NCBI GenBank assembly: GCA_964384945.1
Contig: CAYLMK010000011.1
Location: 147,049-211,048, forward strand
Reading direction: 5' to 3'
DNA length: 64,000 bases
DNA from: S015-6 sp964384945
GTDB taxonomy: Bacteria > Desulfobacterota > DSWW01
Part shown: in pieces, positions 45,846-55,009 of the stretch
How positions within the stretch are numbered: the stretch's first letter is position 1
Layout: every line of letters starts with the position of its first letter
Made by a program: the position numbers and the translations under genes
Notes under the pieces: model-generated
Told to the model about the DNA's origin: nothing
Databases searched by the model: none
The model's input: only the letters and a program-made list of their open reading frames with translations

Positions 45846-46669
45846 GGGCCCCAAGCGTCACTCTCCGTCCGCGAAGCGCCTGCCGGAGGCACGAATCGAA
45901 ACAGGCCTTCCTCCAGCGGCTTGTTCAGGAGGACCTTCTGGTAGTCCACCTGAAAAAACCGCGCGGATCCGGTGTCGGCCACACGGATCCGATGAGGGAA
46001 GGAAACCGCTTCGAGCTTTCGGTACCTTCCATAATCCACTTGCAGGTTCCCGACGGTCCTGCCGTTTTCCGGGGAACGGATCACGAGGACCCGCCGCGGC
46101 CGCCTGGCTTCGTCCAGCCACACGAGGTAGCGCGGCCCGGTGCCGAGCGGCTCGACATCCAGCAGCAAGGCGTCGCCGTCCATGCTTGCGCGAACGGTCG
46201 GGCTCCGAATGGACAGGAAGAACGGGTCACCCGTCGCCAGGGCCGAAAGTTGTTCCGGGTCCAGGGGGATCCCCACCATCCCCTGAATCCCCGCGGCGCC
46301 GTCGGGGCCCTGCCGGTATTCGTTGTCCGCCGCGGAGTAGGTGAGAAAGCCCTCCGGATCGAAGAGGGCAAGAAAGACCACATGATTCAGCAAGTCCTCG
46401 ACCTCGAACCGGAGTCTCCCTCTGCCTCGGTCGCACACGATGACCGCGTCCAGGCCGACCTTCTCTTGTTCCGTCTGGAGTTGCAGGTGGGCCGTCCCTT
46501 GCAGCGTATGGATCTGTTTGCTTTGTCCCCGAATTCCCTGATAGATCGCCTCCGGGTCCGACGGACCCGCTTCGCCCCAGCCGACCGGCGGGCCCGGTCG
46601 CTTCAGGCAGCCGGAGGAGGCAGCCGCGAGGAACACGATCGCGAGAACCGGCAGACGGGCGGTCTTCAT
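45842..46669 (-). CDS. LolB/DUF4292-like lipoprotein
   Basis: 275 residues. A signal peptide with lipobox ASSGC is followed by a beta-rich domain (QLQTEQEKVGLDAVIVCDRG, LRFEVEDLLNHVVFLALFDPEG, FFQVDYQKVLLNKPL) that resembles the LolB/LppX or DUF4292 fold. Such proteins bind lipids or help place lipoproteins in the outer membrane. This is fold-level inference. It starts 1 base after the TPR gene stop and overlaps the SDR gene. Confidence 0.65.
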   Translation of the reverse strand: MKTARLPVLAIVFLAAASSGCLKRPGPPVGWGEAGPSDPEAIYQGIRGQSKQIHTLQGTAHLQLQTEQEKVGLDAVIVCDRGRGRLRFEVEDLLNHVVFLALFDPEGFLTYSAADNEYRQGPDGAAGIQGMVGIPLDPEQLSALATGDPFFLSIRSPTVRASMDGDALLLDVEPLGTGPRYLVWLDEARRPRRVLVIRSPENGRTVGNLQVDYGRYRKLEAVSFPHRIRVADTGSARFFQVDYQKVLLNKPLEEGLFRFVPPAGASRTESDAWGP

Positions 46670-46670
46670 G

Positions 46671-48437
46671 TCACCGATTCAATTGCAGCTTCTCGATTTC
46701 CTGAATCTTCTCACTGATCTTTGCCGGGTCCTTGGCCTTTTCCAGGGCCTTTCGGTAGGACTCGAGAGCCTTCTCCCGGCTGCCGGTCTTGAGGTGTGCG
46801 TCGCCCAGATGCTCGAGGATAATCGGATCGTCCGGGACGAGACTCACCGCCCGCTTCAGTTCCCGCAGGGCCTCATCGTATCTGCCCTGCCTGTAGTAGA
46901 CCCATCCCATGCTGTCAATGATGTACCCGTCCTCGGGCCGGATGGCCAGCGCCCTCTGGATCAGGTCCTCCGCCTCTTCGAGGTGGATCCCCTTGTCGGC
47001 ATAGGTGTACCCGAGGTAGTTCAGGGCCTCGGCGTTGTCCGGTTCGAGGGAAATCACCGTCTTCATGCTCTCGATGCTGTTCGCCAGGTCCCCCTTCTTG
47101 TCGTAGAGCACCCCGAGCGTGAAATGATACCTTGCGGGATTCTCCTGCGATGACTCCAGGGCCTTGCGTGCGCAGGCAATGGCCTTTTCGTAATCCTCCG
47201 CGTGCTCATAGAGTGCGGCCAGGAAGCCCCAGAGCCGATCGTCCTGCGGTTGATGCTGAAGCGCCTCCTCGATCACCTTCACCGCTTCCTCAAGCCGCTG
47301 CGATTCCTCGAGAAGAAAGGCCCAGTACATTCGGGCGTCCGTGTAGGACTCGGCTTCGGGGGGAATCTTCGAAAAGGTCTCCCTTGCCGCGTCGGGTTCG
47401 CCGTTCTCGGCGTAGGCAGCCCCAAGAAAGTAGGCGACGCGATGGGCCTCCGGCTCGGCGGCCAGAACGATCAAAAACTCCTGGATGGCCAGATCGAATC
47501 GCTTCTGTTCGTAATAGACCAGACCGATCTTCAGATGCACCTGGATCGCATCCGAACCCGCCATCTGCCCGAGCGCCTTGAGCTGGACCAGGGCCTCGTC
47601 CAGTTTCTTCTGGCTGATGAAGGCCTGTCCCAGCTTGTCCCTGACCAGGAGGTTGCCCGGGTCTCTCTCCAGGATGCCCTGGTAGATCTCGATTGCCTCC
47701 TCTTCCCGGCCCTGTGCCTCATAGATTCGCGCCAGGTCGAGCAGAACCACTTCAGAACCCTCGGAAAGCTCGAGCGCCCTCTTCAGGGACTCCTCGGACT
47801 CTGCGTACCGCTCCTGCTTGGCGTAGAGCCGGCCCAGGTAGTAATAGCCGACAAAAGAATCGGGCGCTCCGGCGATCATCTGCTTGAGGATCTCGACCGC
47901 CTTGTCGTAATTACCGGCCGTGGCGTGCAGGGAACTCAGGAAGAGCATCGTCTTCTCCCTGCCCGGGTCGAGCTCGAGGACGCGTTGGTAAGCCCGGATG
48001 GCCTCCTCAATTCGGTTCAAAGCCGAGTAGATTCCGGCGAGCAGCGAATGACCCTCCAGATCGTTCGGATCGAGCGAAACGACCGTCTGCGCCTCCAGGA
48101 GGGCCTCCTCCGGCTGATTGGCCTTCAGGTACAGCCTGGCCAGGCAAAGGTGCAGGTAAGGGGAGGAGGGATCCTGCTCGATCGCCTTCCGATAAGCATC
48201 GATGGCGGCTTCCGTGTTTCCCTCGAGTCCCTTCATGTACCCCTGCAGGAAATGGAAGTACCGACTCGGTGCTTCCGCCTCCGGGACGGTCTCACGGACC
48301 TCCTCCGGCGGCGGGGCAGGCGCTTCAGCGGTGCCCCGATGGGCCTTGCTCGCACAGCCGGCCGGTCCCAGGAGAAGCAGCATGCTCATCAACAGAAAAA
48401 TGGGTCTTGGCTCGCCCATGGAGCGGCTTCGTAGCAT
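46671..48437 (-). CDS. TPR-repeat lipoprotein
   Basis: 588 residues. Signal peptide with lipobox ending GPAGC (Cys28), then about 14 tetratricopeptide repeats from residue 55 to the end. Typical repeat consensus is visible (for example EEAIEIYQGILERDPGN and DEALRELKRAVSLVPDD). TPR lipoproteins of this kind scaffold outer-membrane or exopolysaccharide machinery. The partner is unknown. It heads the TPR-lipoprotein-SDR operon. AAGGAG lies 13 bases before ATG 48437; ATG 48419 is possible. Confidence 0.9.
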   Translation of the reverse strand: MLRSRSMGEPRPIFLLMSMLLLLGPAGCASKAHRGTAEAPAPPPEEVRETVPEAEAPSRYFHFLQGYMKGLEGNTEAAIDAYRKAIEQDPSSPYLHLCLARLYLKANQPEEALLEAQTVVSLDPNDLEGHSLLAGIYSALNRIEEAIRAYQRVLELDPGREKTMLFLSSLHATAGNYDKAVEILKQMIAGAPDSFVGYYYLGRLYAKQERYAESEESLKRALELSEGSEVVLLDLARIYEAQGREEEAIEIYQGILERDPGNLLVRDKLGQAFISQKKLDEALVQLKALGQMAGSDAIQVHLKIGLVYYEQKRFDLAIQEFLIVLAAEPEAHRVAYFLGAAYAENGEPDAARETFSKIPPEAESYTDARMYWAFLLEESQRLEEAVKVIEEALQHQPQDDRLWGFLAALYEHAEDYEKAIACARKALESSQENPARYHFTLGVLYDKKGDLANSIESMKTVISLEPDNAEALNYLGYTYADKGIHLEEAEDLIQRALAIRPEDGYIIDSMGWVYYRQGRYDEALRELKRAVSLVPDDPIILEHLGDAHLKTGSREKALESYRKALEKAKDPAKISEKIQEIEKLQLNR

Positions 48438-48492
48438 GTGGATTGTTTTTCTCCTTACAATCAATCGTTTACCCCCGGTGTCCTCCTCTCTT

Positions 48493-48521
48493 TTGTAGCA
48501 CAGTGAAAAACAGATCGTCAA
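48493..48521 (-). promoter_or_regulatory. Candidate promoter of the TPR lipoprotein operon
   Basis: Minus strand TTGACG (48516-48521), 17 bases, CTACAA. The -35 is good and the -10 weak (TACAAA with 18 bases). Confidence 0.4.
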
Positions 48522-48543
48522 CGCAGGGCCGTCTCCCGGCCGT

Positions 48544-48573
48544 TTGCCGCATGTACGGGTTTTGTCCTATAAT
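48544..48573 (+). promoter_or_regulatory. Promoter of the cyclic-nucleotide-binding protein gene
   Basis: TTGCCG, 18 bases, perfect TATAAT. The start point lies about 50 bases before ATG 48633. Confidence 0.6.
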
Positions 48574-48632
48574 CGCCCGTGCGACGAACTCGGCGGCCGT
48601 TTTCCATCGACTCTCCCGACAGGAGCACGCGG

Positions 48633-49169
48633 ATGCCTTCAAACAGCAAGACGGATCCCGTCCCAGCCGTGCAATGGATGTGGGCGAACATATTCAGGAG
48701 CTCGCAGGAGGACGAAATAGCGATCCGAGAGTCGATCCGAAAGATCCCCCTTTTCCGGGACTTGACCCGAAAGGAGTTCCGCCGGATCGAGGAAAGCCTC
48801 TACCTCCGCAGGTACCGGGCGGACTCGTTCATCTTCCGCGCAGGCGAGCCCGGCCTGGGCATGTACATCCTTCAAGCAGGCTCGGTATGGATTCAGAGGC
48901 CCGAAGAAATCGGCTCCGAGGATTCCCCGCCCCTTCTGGAACTCGGCCCCGGCGACTTCTTCGGCGAGATGGCCCTCTTCGATGAGAACGTGCACCTTTT
49001 CTCCGCGAGGGCCCGCACCCATGCGGTGGTCTTGGGGTTCTTCCGGCCCGATCTGCTGACCCTGAGCCACTACCACCCTCGCCTCGGATGCAAGCTGCTC
49101 CTGGCGCTGGGCCGCATCATCTGCGACCGATTCCGGGCCTCCCTGGCAGGCGGCCCCGACCGGCCGTAA
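48633..49169 (+). CDS. Cyclic-nucleotide-binding domain protein
   Basis: 178 residues from ATG 48633 with AGGAG 8 bases upstream. One cNMP-binding fold covers most of it: IPLFRDLTRKEFRRIEESLY, FIFRAGEPGLGMYILQAGSVWI and the phosphate-binding cassette PGDFFGEMALFDENVHLFSARA. The usual Arg-Thr/Ser of the cassette is replaced by a Phe-Ser-Ala-Arg arrangement, so binding is uncertain. No DNA-binding or enzyme domain is attached. It precedes the AI-2E family permease gene by 44 bases. Confidence 0.85.
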   Translation: MPSNSKTDPVPAVQWMWANIFRSSQEDEIAIRESIRKIPLFRDLTRKEFRRIEESLYLRRYRADSFIFRAGEPGLGMYILQAGSVWIQRPEEIGSEDSPPLLELGPGDFFGEMALFDENVHLFSARARTHAVVLGFFRPDLLTLSHYHPRLGCKLLLALGRIICDRFRASLAGGPDRP

Positions 49170-49213
49170 ACGGCCGGATCGAGAGCAACCCACTCAACGA
49201 AGGCGGGGCCTCC

Positions 49214-50281
49214 ATGGACAAAGAAAGCCGCCCCTACTGGTTCCGAAGGCTCGTTCTGATCCTGATCCTTCTGGGGTCTGCATTCACCCTGTACCTTGTT
49301 CGGAACACCCTGGTTCCCCTGCTCATCTCCATGCTCATCGCCTATCTTCTGACCCCCCTCGCGGATTACCTGGAACACAGGGGATTGGGACGGATTGCCG
49401 CCATCACGATCCCCTTTCTCCTCTTCTTCGGCCTGCTCTTCCTGGCCGTCCTGTACCTCTTCCCCTTGATCCGGGACCAGGCGCTGGATCTGGCCGCCGG
49501 ACTGCCCCGCAACCTGACGACCCTGAACGCCTCCATCCGCGAACTGCAGGCCCGCCTTGCCGCATACTGGCCGACCATCGAGGAGCTGGACGTGGGCTTG
49601 AGCATTCAGCAGGCGGCCCTGGACGCGTTGAATGCCGTTCCCACTTATGTTGTCAACGTCTTCTCGATCTTTCCCCTGCTCATCCTGGTGCCGTTGATCA
49701 GCTTCTTCTTTCTCAAGGACGGAAGAAGAATCCGCCGGGGCTTCCTGGAGCGCGTGCCGAACAGATATTTCGAGACGGTCATGGGCCTGCTCTACGAGGT
49801 GGACCGGAAGATCGGCAGCTACGTGCGGGGTCAGTTGCTCCGGTCCACAATCATCGGCTTCCTCACCTACCTCGGCCTGAAGCTCTGCGGTCTGAAATAC
49901 TCCCTGCTCCTGGCCATCGTTGCCGGGGTGATGAACCTCATCCCCTACGCCGGTCCTTTCATCGCCTCCATACCGGCCGTGATCCTCGGCATCCTCCACC
50001 AGGCGAACCCTGAGGCCCTGCTCACCTACGTCTCGCCTCTGCCGCTGGCGGTTCACGTGACCCTGGTCTACGTCATCGTGCAGACCCTGGATGCGGTCTG
50101 GGTCGCTCCTTACATCCTGGGCTGGAGCGTGGATATCCATCCGCTCGGGATCGTTCTGGTCCTGCTCTTCGGAAACCAGCTCTTCGGGTGGTGGGGAATC
50201 ATCCTCGCCGTCCCGGCCGCCTCCATCCTCAAACTCAGCGCGGAGGCGGTTTACAGCCGCTACAAGATCCAAAAGACTTGA
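49214..50281 (+). CDS. AI-2E/PerM-family membrane protein
   Basis: 355 residues with about eight TM helices. There is an N-terminal TM pair (RLVLILILLGSAFTLYLV, LLISMLIAYLLTPLADYLE), a large soluble-like helical part (about 95-145), and the family core LLLAIVAGVMNLIPYAGPFIA. The superfamily includes AI-2 exporters, Na+/H+ antiporters and unknown permeases, so the transported compound is open. It is probably co-transcribed with the cNMP-binding protein. Confidence 0.9.
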   Translation: MDKESRPYWFRRLVLILILLGSAFTLYLVRNTLVPLLISMLIAYLLTPLADYLEHRGLGRIAAITIPFLLFFGLLFLAVLYLFPLIRDQALDLAAGLPRNLTTLNASIRELQARLAAYWPTIEELDVGLSIQQAALDALNAVPTYVVNVFSIFPLLILVPLISFFFLKDGRRIRRGFLERVPNRYFETVMGLLYEVDRKIGSYVRGQLLRSTIIGFLTYLGLKLCGLKYSLLLAIVAGVMNLIPYAGPFIASIPAVILGILHQANPEALLTYVSPLPLAVHVTLVYVIVQTLDAVWVAPYILGWSVDIHPLGIVLVLLFGNQLFGWWGIILAVPAASILKLSAEAVYSRYKIQKT

Positions 50282-50305
50282 ACAGGGGCCCACCCCCTTC
50301 CACGC

Positions 50306-51100
50306 TTACTTCCGGAACGGGCGGAAATCGGGTTTTCTCTTCTCCACGAAGGCCGTGCTTCCCTCCACGGCCTCCTCGGTGCCGTAATACATCGAAAGCG
50401 CGCCGACGCCCAGATGGGTGATCCCCGTGGTGCCATCCGTTTCGGCCAGGAAGGCATACTTCAGCATCTTCAGTGCCGTAGGGCTCTTCTCCAACAGTTC
50501 CCGGCACCAGGCATCCACCTCCTCATCCAGCCTTTCCATGGGCACCACGCAATTGACCAGCCCCATCTCGAGCGCCTGCTGCGCCGTGTACCTCCTGCAG
50601 AGGTACCAGATCTCCTTGGCACGCTTGATCCCCACGGCACGGATGAGGTCTCCGGTCCCGTAACCGGGATCAAAAGAGCCTACGCGCGGCCCCGCCTGGC
50701 CGAACTGGGCGTGCTCCGCCGCTATGCTGAGGTCGCACACCATTTGCCAGACATGCCCTCCACCGATTGCGTACCCGTTGACCCGCGCGACCACCGGCTT
50801 GGGCATCGTACGGATCAGCTGGGTGACGTGTTGCCAGCCCACTTCCAGGGGCCACCGGGCCCCTTCGCCCATATAGCCCCCCTTCTCCCGGATCGACTGA
50901 TCCCCTCCGGTGCAGAATGCCTTGTCCCCTGCCCCTGTGAACACCACGACACCGACACCCCCGTCCATCGCACACCGGGTGAAGGCATCGATCAACTCCT
51001 CGACGGTCCTCGGGGCGGCGGCATTGTAGCGCTGCGGCCGGTTGATCGTTACGCGGGCCACCTGGTCCTTCTTCTCAAACAGGATGTCCTGGTACTCCAT
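50306..51100 (-). CDS. Enoyl-CoA hydratase-family hydrolase, BadI/MenB-like
   Basis: 264 residues from ATG 51100, SD GGGAGG. Crotonase fold with oxyanion-hole segments KAFCTGGDQSIREKGGY and GYAIGGGHVWQMVCDLSIAAE, and GSFDPGYGT. The CTGGDQS and GxDPGYGT features point to 2-ketocyclohexanecarboxyl-CoA hydrolase (BadI) or dihydroxynaphthoyl-CoA synthase (MenB). From memory of these families, BadI fits a little better in the DPGYGT and IWYLCRRY stretches. No men or bad operon is adjacent. It diverges from hisC. Confidence 0.8.
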   Translation of the reverse strand: MEYQDILFEKKDQVARVTINRPQRYNAAAPRTVEELIDAFTRCAMDGGVGVVVFTGAGDKAFCTGGDQSIREKGGYMGEGARWPLEVGWQHVTQLIRTMPKPVVARVNGYAIGGGHVWQMVCDLSIAAEHAQFGQAGPRVGSFDPGYGTGDLIRAVGIKRAKEIWYLCRRYTAQQALEMGLVNCVVPMERLDEEVDAWCRELLEKSPTALKMLKYAFLAETDGTTGITHLGVGALSMYYGTEEAVEGSTAFVEKRKPDFRPFRK

Positions 51101-51128
51101 ACCCTCCCTCCCGTCATTGAGAGCCCGG

Positions 51129-51157
51129 TTGACATATAGCACGCCTCCCGCTTAAAT
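51129..51157 (+). promoter_or_regulatory. Promoter of hisC
   Basis: Perfect TTGACA, 17 bases, TTAAAT. The start point lies near 51164, upstream of both candidate hisC starts. Confidence 0.6.
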
Positions 51158-51203
51158 GCATCCAGCGGGCTCTCGGATACATCCAAACACGTGCAGGCAC
51201 CGG

Positions 51204-52292
51204 ATGCAGCCCTTCGACACCAGGAGCGATTCGTTCGAAACCATGCCAGCCGCGGTGAAGGAACATATCGTCAATCTCGAGGCCTACGTTCCCGGCTTCC
51301 AACCCGAGGACGGAGACGGCGTCGTCAAGCTCAACACCAACGAGAATCCCTACCCGCCTTCCCCCTGGGTGGAGGAAGCCATCCGGGAAGAGGGCGGCGA
51401 CAACCTGCGCCTGTACCCGAATCCCGGCAGCCAACGTCTTCGGGAAACGGCAGGCACCGTCTACGGGCTGGCTGCGGAACAGGTTCTTTGCGGCAATGGT
51501 TCCGACGAAATCCTCGGCATCCTGCTCAGGACATTCACAACCCGGGGCGACGCGATCGGATACTACGAGCCCTCTTATTCCTATTACAAGACCCTGGGAG
51601 CGATTCACGACCTTGTTCGGTTGCCCACCGGCCTCGGGGAGGATCCCCTTCACCCTCCCCTACCCAGGGAACGGGACGTGAACCTCTTCTTCCTGACCAA
51701 CCCGAACTCCCCGATGGGCTTCTCGCTGGCGCCTGAGTTCGTCGTGCGCCTTGCAAATCATCTGGACGGCATCCTCGTCGTGGACGAGGCTTACGCGGAA
51801 TTCGCTCGAACGGATTGCCTTGCCCTCCTCCGGGAGATCCCGAATCTCATCGTGACGCGCACCCTCTCGAAGTCTTACTCCCTGGCCGGTCTGAGGGTGG
51901 GCTTCGCCCTCGGGGCCGAGGGATGGATCCGGCAGATGGACAAGGTGCGGGACCATTACAACCTGGACCGGATCGCGCAGGCCGCCGCGTGTGTGGCCCT
52001 GCGGGACCAGCGCCATTTCCGGGAATGCAGGGACAAGATCCTCCGCACGAGGGAGCGTTTCGTCCGCGCTTTGCAGGAGATGGGAATCGAAACGTTCCCG
52101 TCGGAAGCCAATTTCGTTTTTGCGAGATTCTCGTCGGCGCAGGCAGCCGCCGGGCTGTTCGAGAAGCTGACCGAGCGGAACATCCACGTCCGCTACTTTC
52201 CCAGGGATGGGCTCGACCAAGGCCTGCGGATTTCCATCGGCACCGATGCCCAGATGGACCGTCTCCTGGAAGTGCTTCGCACCCTTCTCTAG
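51204..52292 (+). CDS. hisC: Histidinol-phosphate aminotransferase
   Basis: About 362 residues. A PLP class I/II aminotransferase of the HisC type: LEAYVPGF, KLNTNENPYPPSP, GNGSDEIL, NPNSPMG, VVDEAYAEF and the PLP Lys in TLSKSYSLAGLRVG. ATG 51204 is listed; ATG 51243 also fits the family, and neither has a clear SD. It is apart from hisD-hisB-hisA. The next aminotransferase gene starts 44 bases later. Confidence 0.9.
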   Translation: MQPFDTRSDSFETMPAAVKEHIVNLEAYVPGFQPEDGDGVVKLNTNENPYPPSPWVEEAIREEGGDNLRLYPNPGSQRLRETAGTVYGLAAEQVLCGNGSDEILGILLRTFTTRGDAIGYYEPSYSYYKTLGAIHDLVRLPTGLGEDPLHPPLPRERDVNLFFLTNPNSPMGFSLAPEFVVRLANHLDGILVVDEAYAEFARTDCLALLREIPNLIVTRTLSKSYSLAGLRVGFALGAEGWIRQMDKVRDHYNLDRIAQAAACVALRDQRHFRECRDKILRTRERFVRALQEMGIETFPSEANFVFARFSSAQAAAGLFEKLTERNIHVRYFPRDGLDQGLRISIGTDAQMDRLLEVLRTLL

Positions 52293-52336
52293 CCGATCCA
52301 TTCGGAAACCCGAGAGACGGAACGGGGGGAACCCTC

Positions 52337-53524
52337 TTGACGGTCGCAAAGAAGATCCGGGAGGCCATGGGGCGCGCCTCCTGGATTCGCAGGATGTTCG
52401 AGGAAGGCGCGCGGATGAAGAGGGAGCGGGGGGAGGAAGAGGTCTTTGACTTCTCCCTTGGAAACCCGTGCCTGGAGCCGCCCGCGGCCTACCTCGATGC
52501 GCTCCGGGAGGAATTTCGGGACTACCGGCCCGGCCGGTATGCCTATATGCCCAACGCCGGGTATCCGGAAACCCGTGCGGCCGTGGCTTCCGCTCTGCGC
52601 AAGAAGCGGGGCATCCCTTTCGAGGCGCGGCACATCGTGATGACCTGCGGGGCGGCGGGCGGCCTGAACGTGGTGTTCAAGGCCCTGCTCGATCCGGGCG
52701 ACGAGGTGCTCGTCCTCGCTCCCTTCTTTCCGGAGTACCTCTTCTATGTCGGCAACCACGGCGGGGCGGCCCGTATCGTCGAGACCGGTCCGGACTTCTC
52801 GCTCCCGCTGCATGCGATCGAGCAGGCCTTGTGTGACCGGACCCGCGCCGTCCTGATCAACTCTCCCAACAACCCGACCGGCAGGATGTACGATGCGGAG
52901 AGCCTCAAACACCTTGGAGAGGCGCTCGAAGAGGCCGGAAGCCGTCTCGGCAGGGACATCTACCTCGTTTCGGACGAGCCGTACGGAGAACTCGTTTTCG
53001 ACGGGAGGGGGCTGCCCGACGTGTTTTCCTGCTGCAGACGGTCGATTCTCGTCAACTCCTTCTCGAAGAGCCTGTCCATCGCAGGAGACCGTCTCGGTTA
53101 TGTCGCCGTCCATCCCGAAGGGGAGGATTTCGAAACCCTGGTGGACGCCCTGATCTTCTGCAACCGGACGCTCGGTTTCGTCAACGCGCCGTCCACGCCG
53201 CAACGGATCATCTGCAGGATGGCGGACGCCCATGTGGACGCAGCCGAGTACGAGAAGCGGAGGAACCTGATCTGCGACGGACTCGGCGAGGCGGGATACC
53301 GGTTCATGAAACCGGAAGGCGGATTCTACCTGTTTCCCGAATCTCCCGCCCCGCAGGAGATCCCATTCGTTCAGGAACTCCTCGAGGAGGGGATACTCGT
53401 GGTCCCGGGCACGGGGTTCGGAAGGTCAGGCTACTTTCGGATCGCCTTCTGCGTCCAAGAGAAGGTGATCCGGAACGCCCTGCCCATCTTCGAACGTGTC
53501 CTTCGACGCCACATCGCCGGCTGA
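52337..53524 (+). CDS. PLP-dependent class I/II aminotransferase
   Basis: 395 residues from TTG 52337 with a GGGGGGA stretch upstream. AspC-like fold: DFSLGNPCLEPP, MTCGAAGGLNVVFKALLDPGDEVLV, NSPNNPTGR, VSDEPYGELVFDG and the PLP Lys in VNSFSKSLSIAGDRLGY. The amino acid substrate cannot be told. It follows hisC closely and is probably co-transcribed. It converges with the GTPase gene. Confidence 0.87.
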   Translation: MTVAKKIREAMGRASWIRRMFEEGARMKRERGEEEVFDFSLGNPCLEPPAAYLDALREEFRDYRPGRYAYMPNAGYPETRAAVASALRKKRGIPFEARHIVMTCGAAGGLNVVFKALLDPGDEVLVLAPFFPEYLFYVGNHGGAARIVETGPDFSLPLHAIEQALCDRTRAVLINSPNNPTGRMYDAESLKHLGEALEEAGSRLGRDIYLVSDEPYGELVFDGRGLPDVFSCCRRSILVNSFSKSLSIAGDRLGYVAVHPEGEDFETLVDALIFCNRTLGFVNAPSTPQRIICRMADAHVDAAEYEKRRNLICDGLGEAGYRFMKPEGGFYLFPESPAPQEIPFVQELLEEGILVVPGTGFGRSGYFRIAFCVQEKVIRNALPIFERVLRRHIAG

Positions 53525-53547
53525 TCTGCAAGGCGAGCGGCCGAGGG

Positions 53548-54537
53548 CTACACCACCAGTTCGATCACATCGCCGTCCCGAAGAACGAAGTCCCTGCCCA
53601 CCCTCTGCCCGTCATATTTGTCTCTGCTGTAGATCCGTGCCGTCTTGAAGTTCTTCTCGAAATCCTTGTGGATTTCCCTGGCCATTTCGATAACCGTCGC
53701 ACCCTGCCGGAAAACGAACGGATTGTCGAGATCCGGCTTCTTCCCCGGGGTCTTGGCGTACACCCGCACCTTGTCCAGCGCGTGAAAGGCCGCCGCCAGA
53801 AAGGCATCCTTTCCCAGCCCGGCGCAAGCCGAGACGCTTACCACCTCGTAGGAGGCTCCGAAGGCCCTCCGGAGCGCCTCCGCACCCTCGCCCGCACCGG
53901 GAAGGTCCAGCTTCGTCCCCGCGATAAAGAGCCGCTTGGGCGCAACGCCCCCCGCCGCCTCGCCCCGCGGCTCGTGCCTCCGGAGAAGGGGCACCCTCCT
54001 CTGCTGCATCTCCTCGAGAAGGATCTCTACCTGCCCCGCCGGGTCATCGGTCAGATCCGCGACCAGGCAGATCGCATCCGCATTTCTCAAGATGTTGGAG
54101 ACCCACCTGTCCGTGACCTCCCAGGGCAGGGGAGGGATGTCCACCAGTTGAATCCGGACGTTCTCGAACAGCCCCATCCCCGGCATCGGCTTCAGCGTCG
54201 TGTACGGGTAGTCGGCAATCTGGGGGGCTGCATTGGTCAAGGCGGCCAGGATCTGGGACTTCCCCACATTGGGCAGGCCTGCCAGCACAACCTGTCCCGC
54301 CCCCTCCTTCTCGACGTAGTGCTCATCGCCGTGCCTGGCGCCCCCGGATTTCTTCCCCTCCTGCCCGCGGACCTTGGAGAGCCTGCGCTTCAGGTCCGCC
54401 TGGAGCTTCTCCGTACCCTTGTGCTTCGGGACGAGGCGAAGGAGATTCTCGAGGATATCCGACTTTTCTTCCGGCGTACGCGCGGTCCGAAGCTTCCTCT
54501 CTTCCTCGTAGTATTGCGGAGGCAGATTGGCCGGCAT
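53548..54537 (-). CDS. DRG/Obg-like GTPase with TGS domain
   Basis: 329 residues. Helical N-terminus, then a G domain with G1 LAGLPNVGKSQIL, G2 around YPYTTLKPMPG, G3 VDIPP (canonical DxPG altered) and G4 GTKLDL. A C-terminal TGS domain (about 250-329; PFVFRQGATVIEMAREIH to LRDGDVIELVV) matches DRG-type proteins. Ribosome association is known for the wider family. It starts 9 bases after the small zinc-ribbon gene, so the two are co-transcribed. Confidence 0.88.
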   Translation of the reverse strand: MPANLPPQYYEEERKLRTARTPEEKSDILENLLRLVPKHKGTEKLQADLKRRLSKVRGQEGKKSGGARHGDEHYVEKEGAGQVVLAGLPNVGKSQILAALTNAAPQIADYPYTTLKPMPGMGLFENVRIQLVDIPPLPWEVTDRWVSNILRNADAICLVADLTDDPAGQVEILLEEMQQRRVPLLRRHEPRGEAAGGVAPKRLFIAGTKLDLPGAGEGAEALRRAFGASYEVVSVSACAGLGKDAFLAAAFHALDKVRVYAKTPGKKPDLDNPFVFRQGATVIEMAREIHKDFEKNFKTARIYSRDKYDGQRVGRDFVLRDGDVIELVV

Positions 54538-54546
54538 GGAGCGCCT

Positions 54547-54810
54547 CTAGGCGGTGTGGATCAGTTGGATCTTTCTCTTGGCCTCCTCGACCTTTCTTCC
54601 CACGGAAGTGGAACAGCGCGCACAGAGGTATTCATATCGCTCGCCTTCCGGCAAGACGAGAAGGAGCCTCTTGCGGACCGGTACCGCTGTTTTACATTTC
54701 GGGCAGTACAAGCTGGAGGCCTCGAGGTCGTCGAATTGCTTCTCCCTCTGCTGAAGCGGCGGCTGCTGCGTGCGAACGAATGGGGGTCTTCCCGGTCTGG
54801 ATCGGCGCAT
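54547..54810 (-). CDS. Small CxxC zinc-ribbon-like protein
   Basis: 87 residues. Basic, Pro/Gln-rich N-terminus, then a two-knuckle zinc-ribbon pattern: YCPKCKTAVPV and LCARCSTSVG. It is cytoplasmic and of unknown function. A TATACT -10 (54846-54851, minus strand) lies 36 bases upstream. It leads into the TGS GTPase gene. Confidence 0.75.
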   Translation of the reverse strand: MRRSRPGRPPFVRTQQPPLQQREKQFDDLEASSLYCPKCKTAVPVRKRLLLVLPEGERYEYLCARCSTSVGRKVEEAKRKIQLIHTA

Positions 54811-54917
54811 CTTGTCTGTCTCCCTCTGATCCCAAGCGGAAAAAAAGTATACCACAATCCTTCGCCCCGAGGTAGATTCCCCCTTCCGCGAACCGGGGGG
54901 CGTACTGCGCGGACAAA

Positions 54918-54947
54918 TTGACATACCCTCGCGCGGATTCCTATAAT
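54918..54947 (+). promoter_or_regulatory. Full-consensus promoter of the SPOR-protein gene
   Basis: Perfect TTGACA, 18 bases, perfect TATAAT. It is the only promoter in the window with both elements exact. The start point falls near 54954, next to an ATG (54956) that opens an 8-codon frame. Confidence 0.85.
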
Positions 54948-54955
54948 ATTTTTGT

Positions 54956-54982
54956 ATGCAAATCTGCAAGCCGGTTCCGTAA
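54956..54982 (+). CDS. Possible 8-residue leader peptide
   Basis: ATG at the expected transcript start encodes MQICKPVP followed by TAA. There is no SD, so it would be read from a nearly leaderless 5' end. It may be chance; it is listed because its position at the start point is unusual. Confidence 0.25.
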   Translation: MQICKPVP

Positions 54983-55009
54983 AGCAACCCAGCAAGAGGA
55001 GACAAGCCT

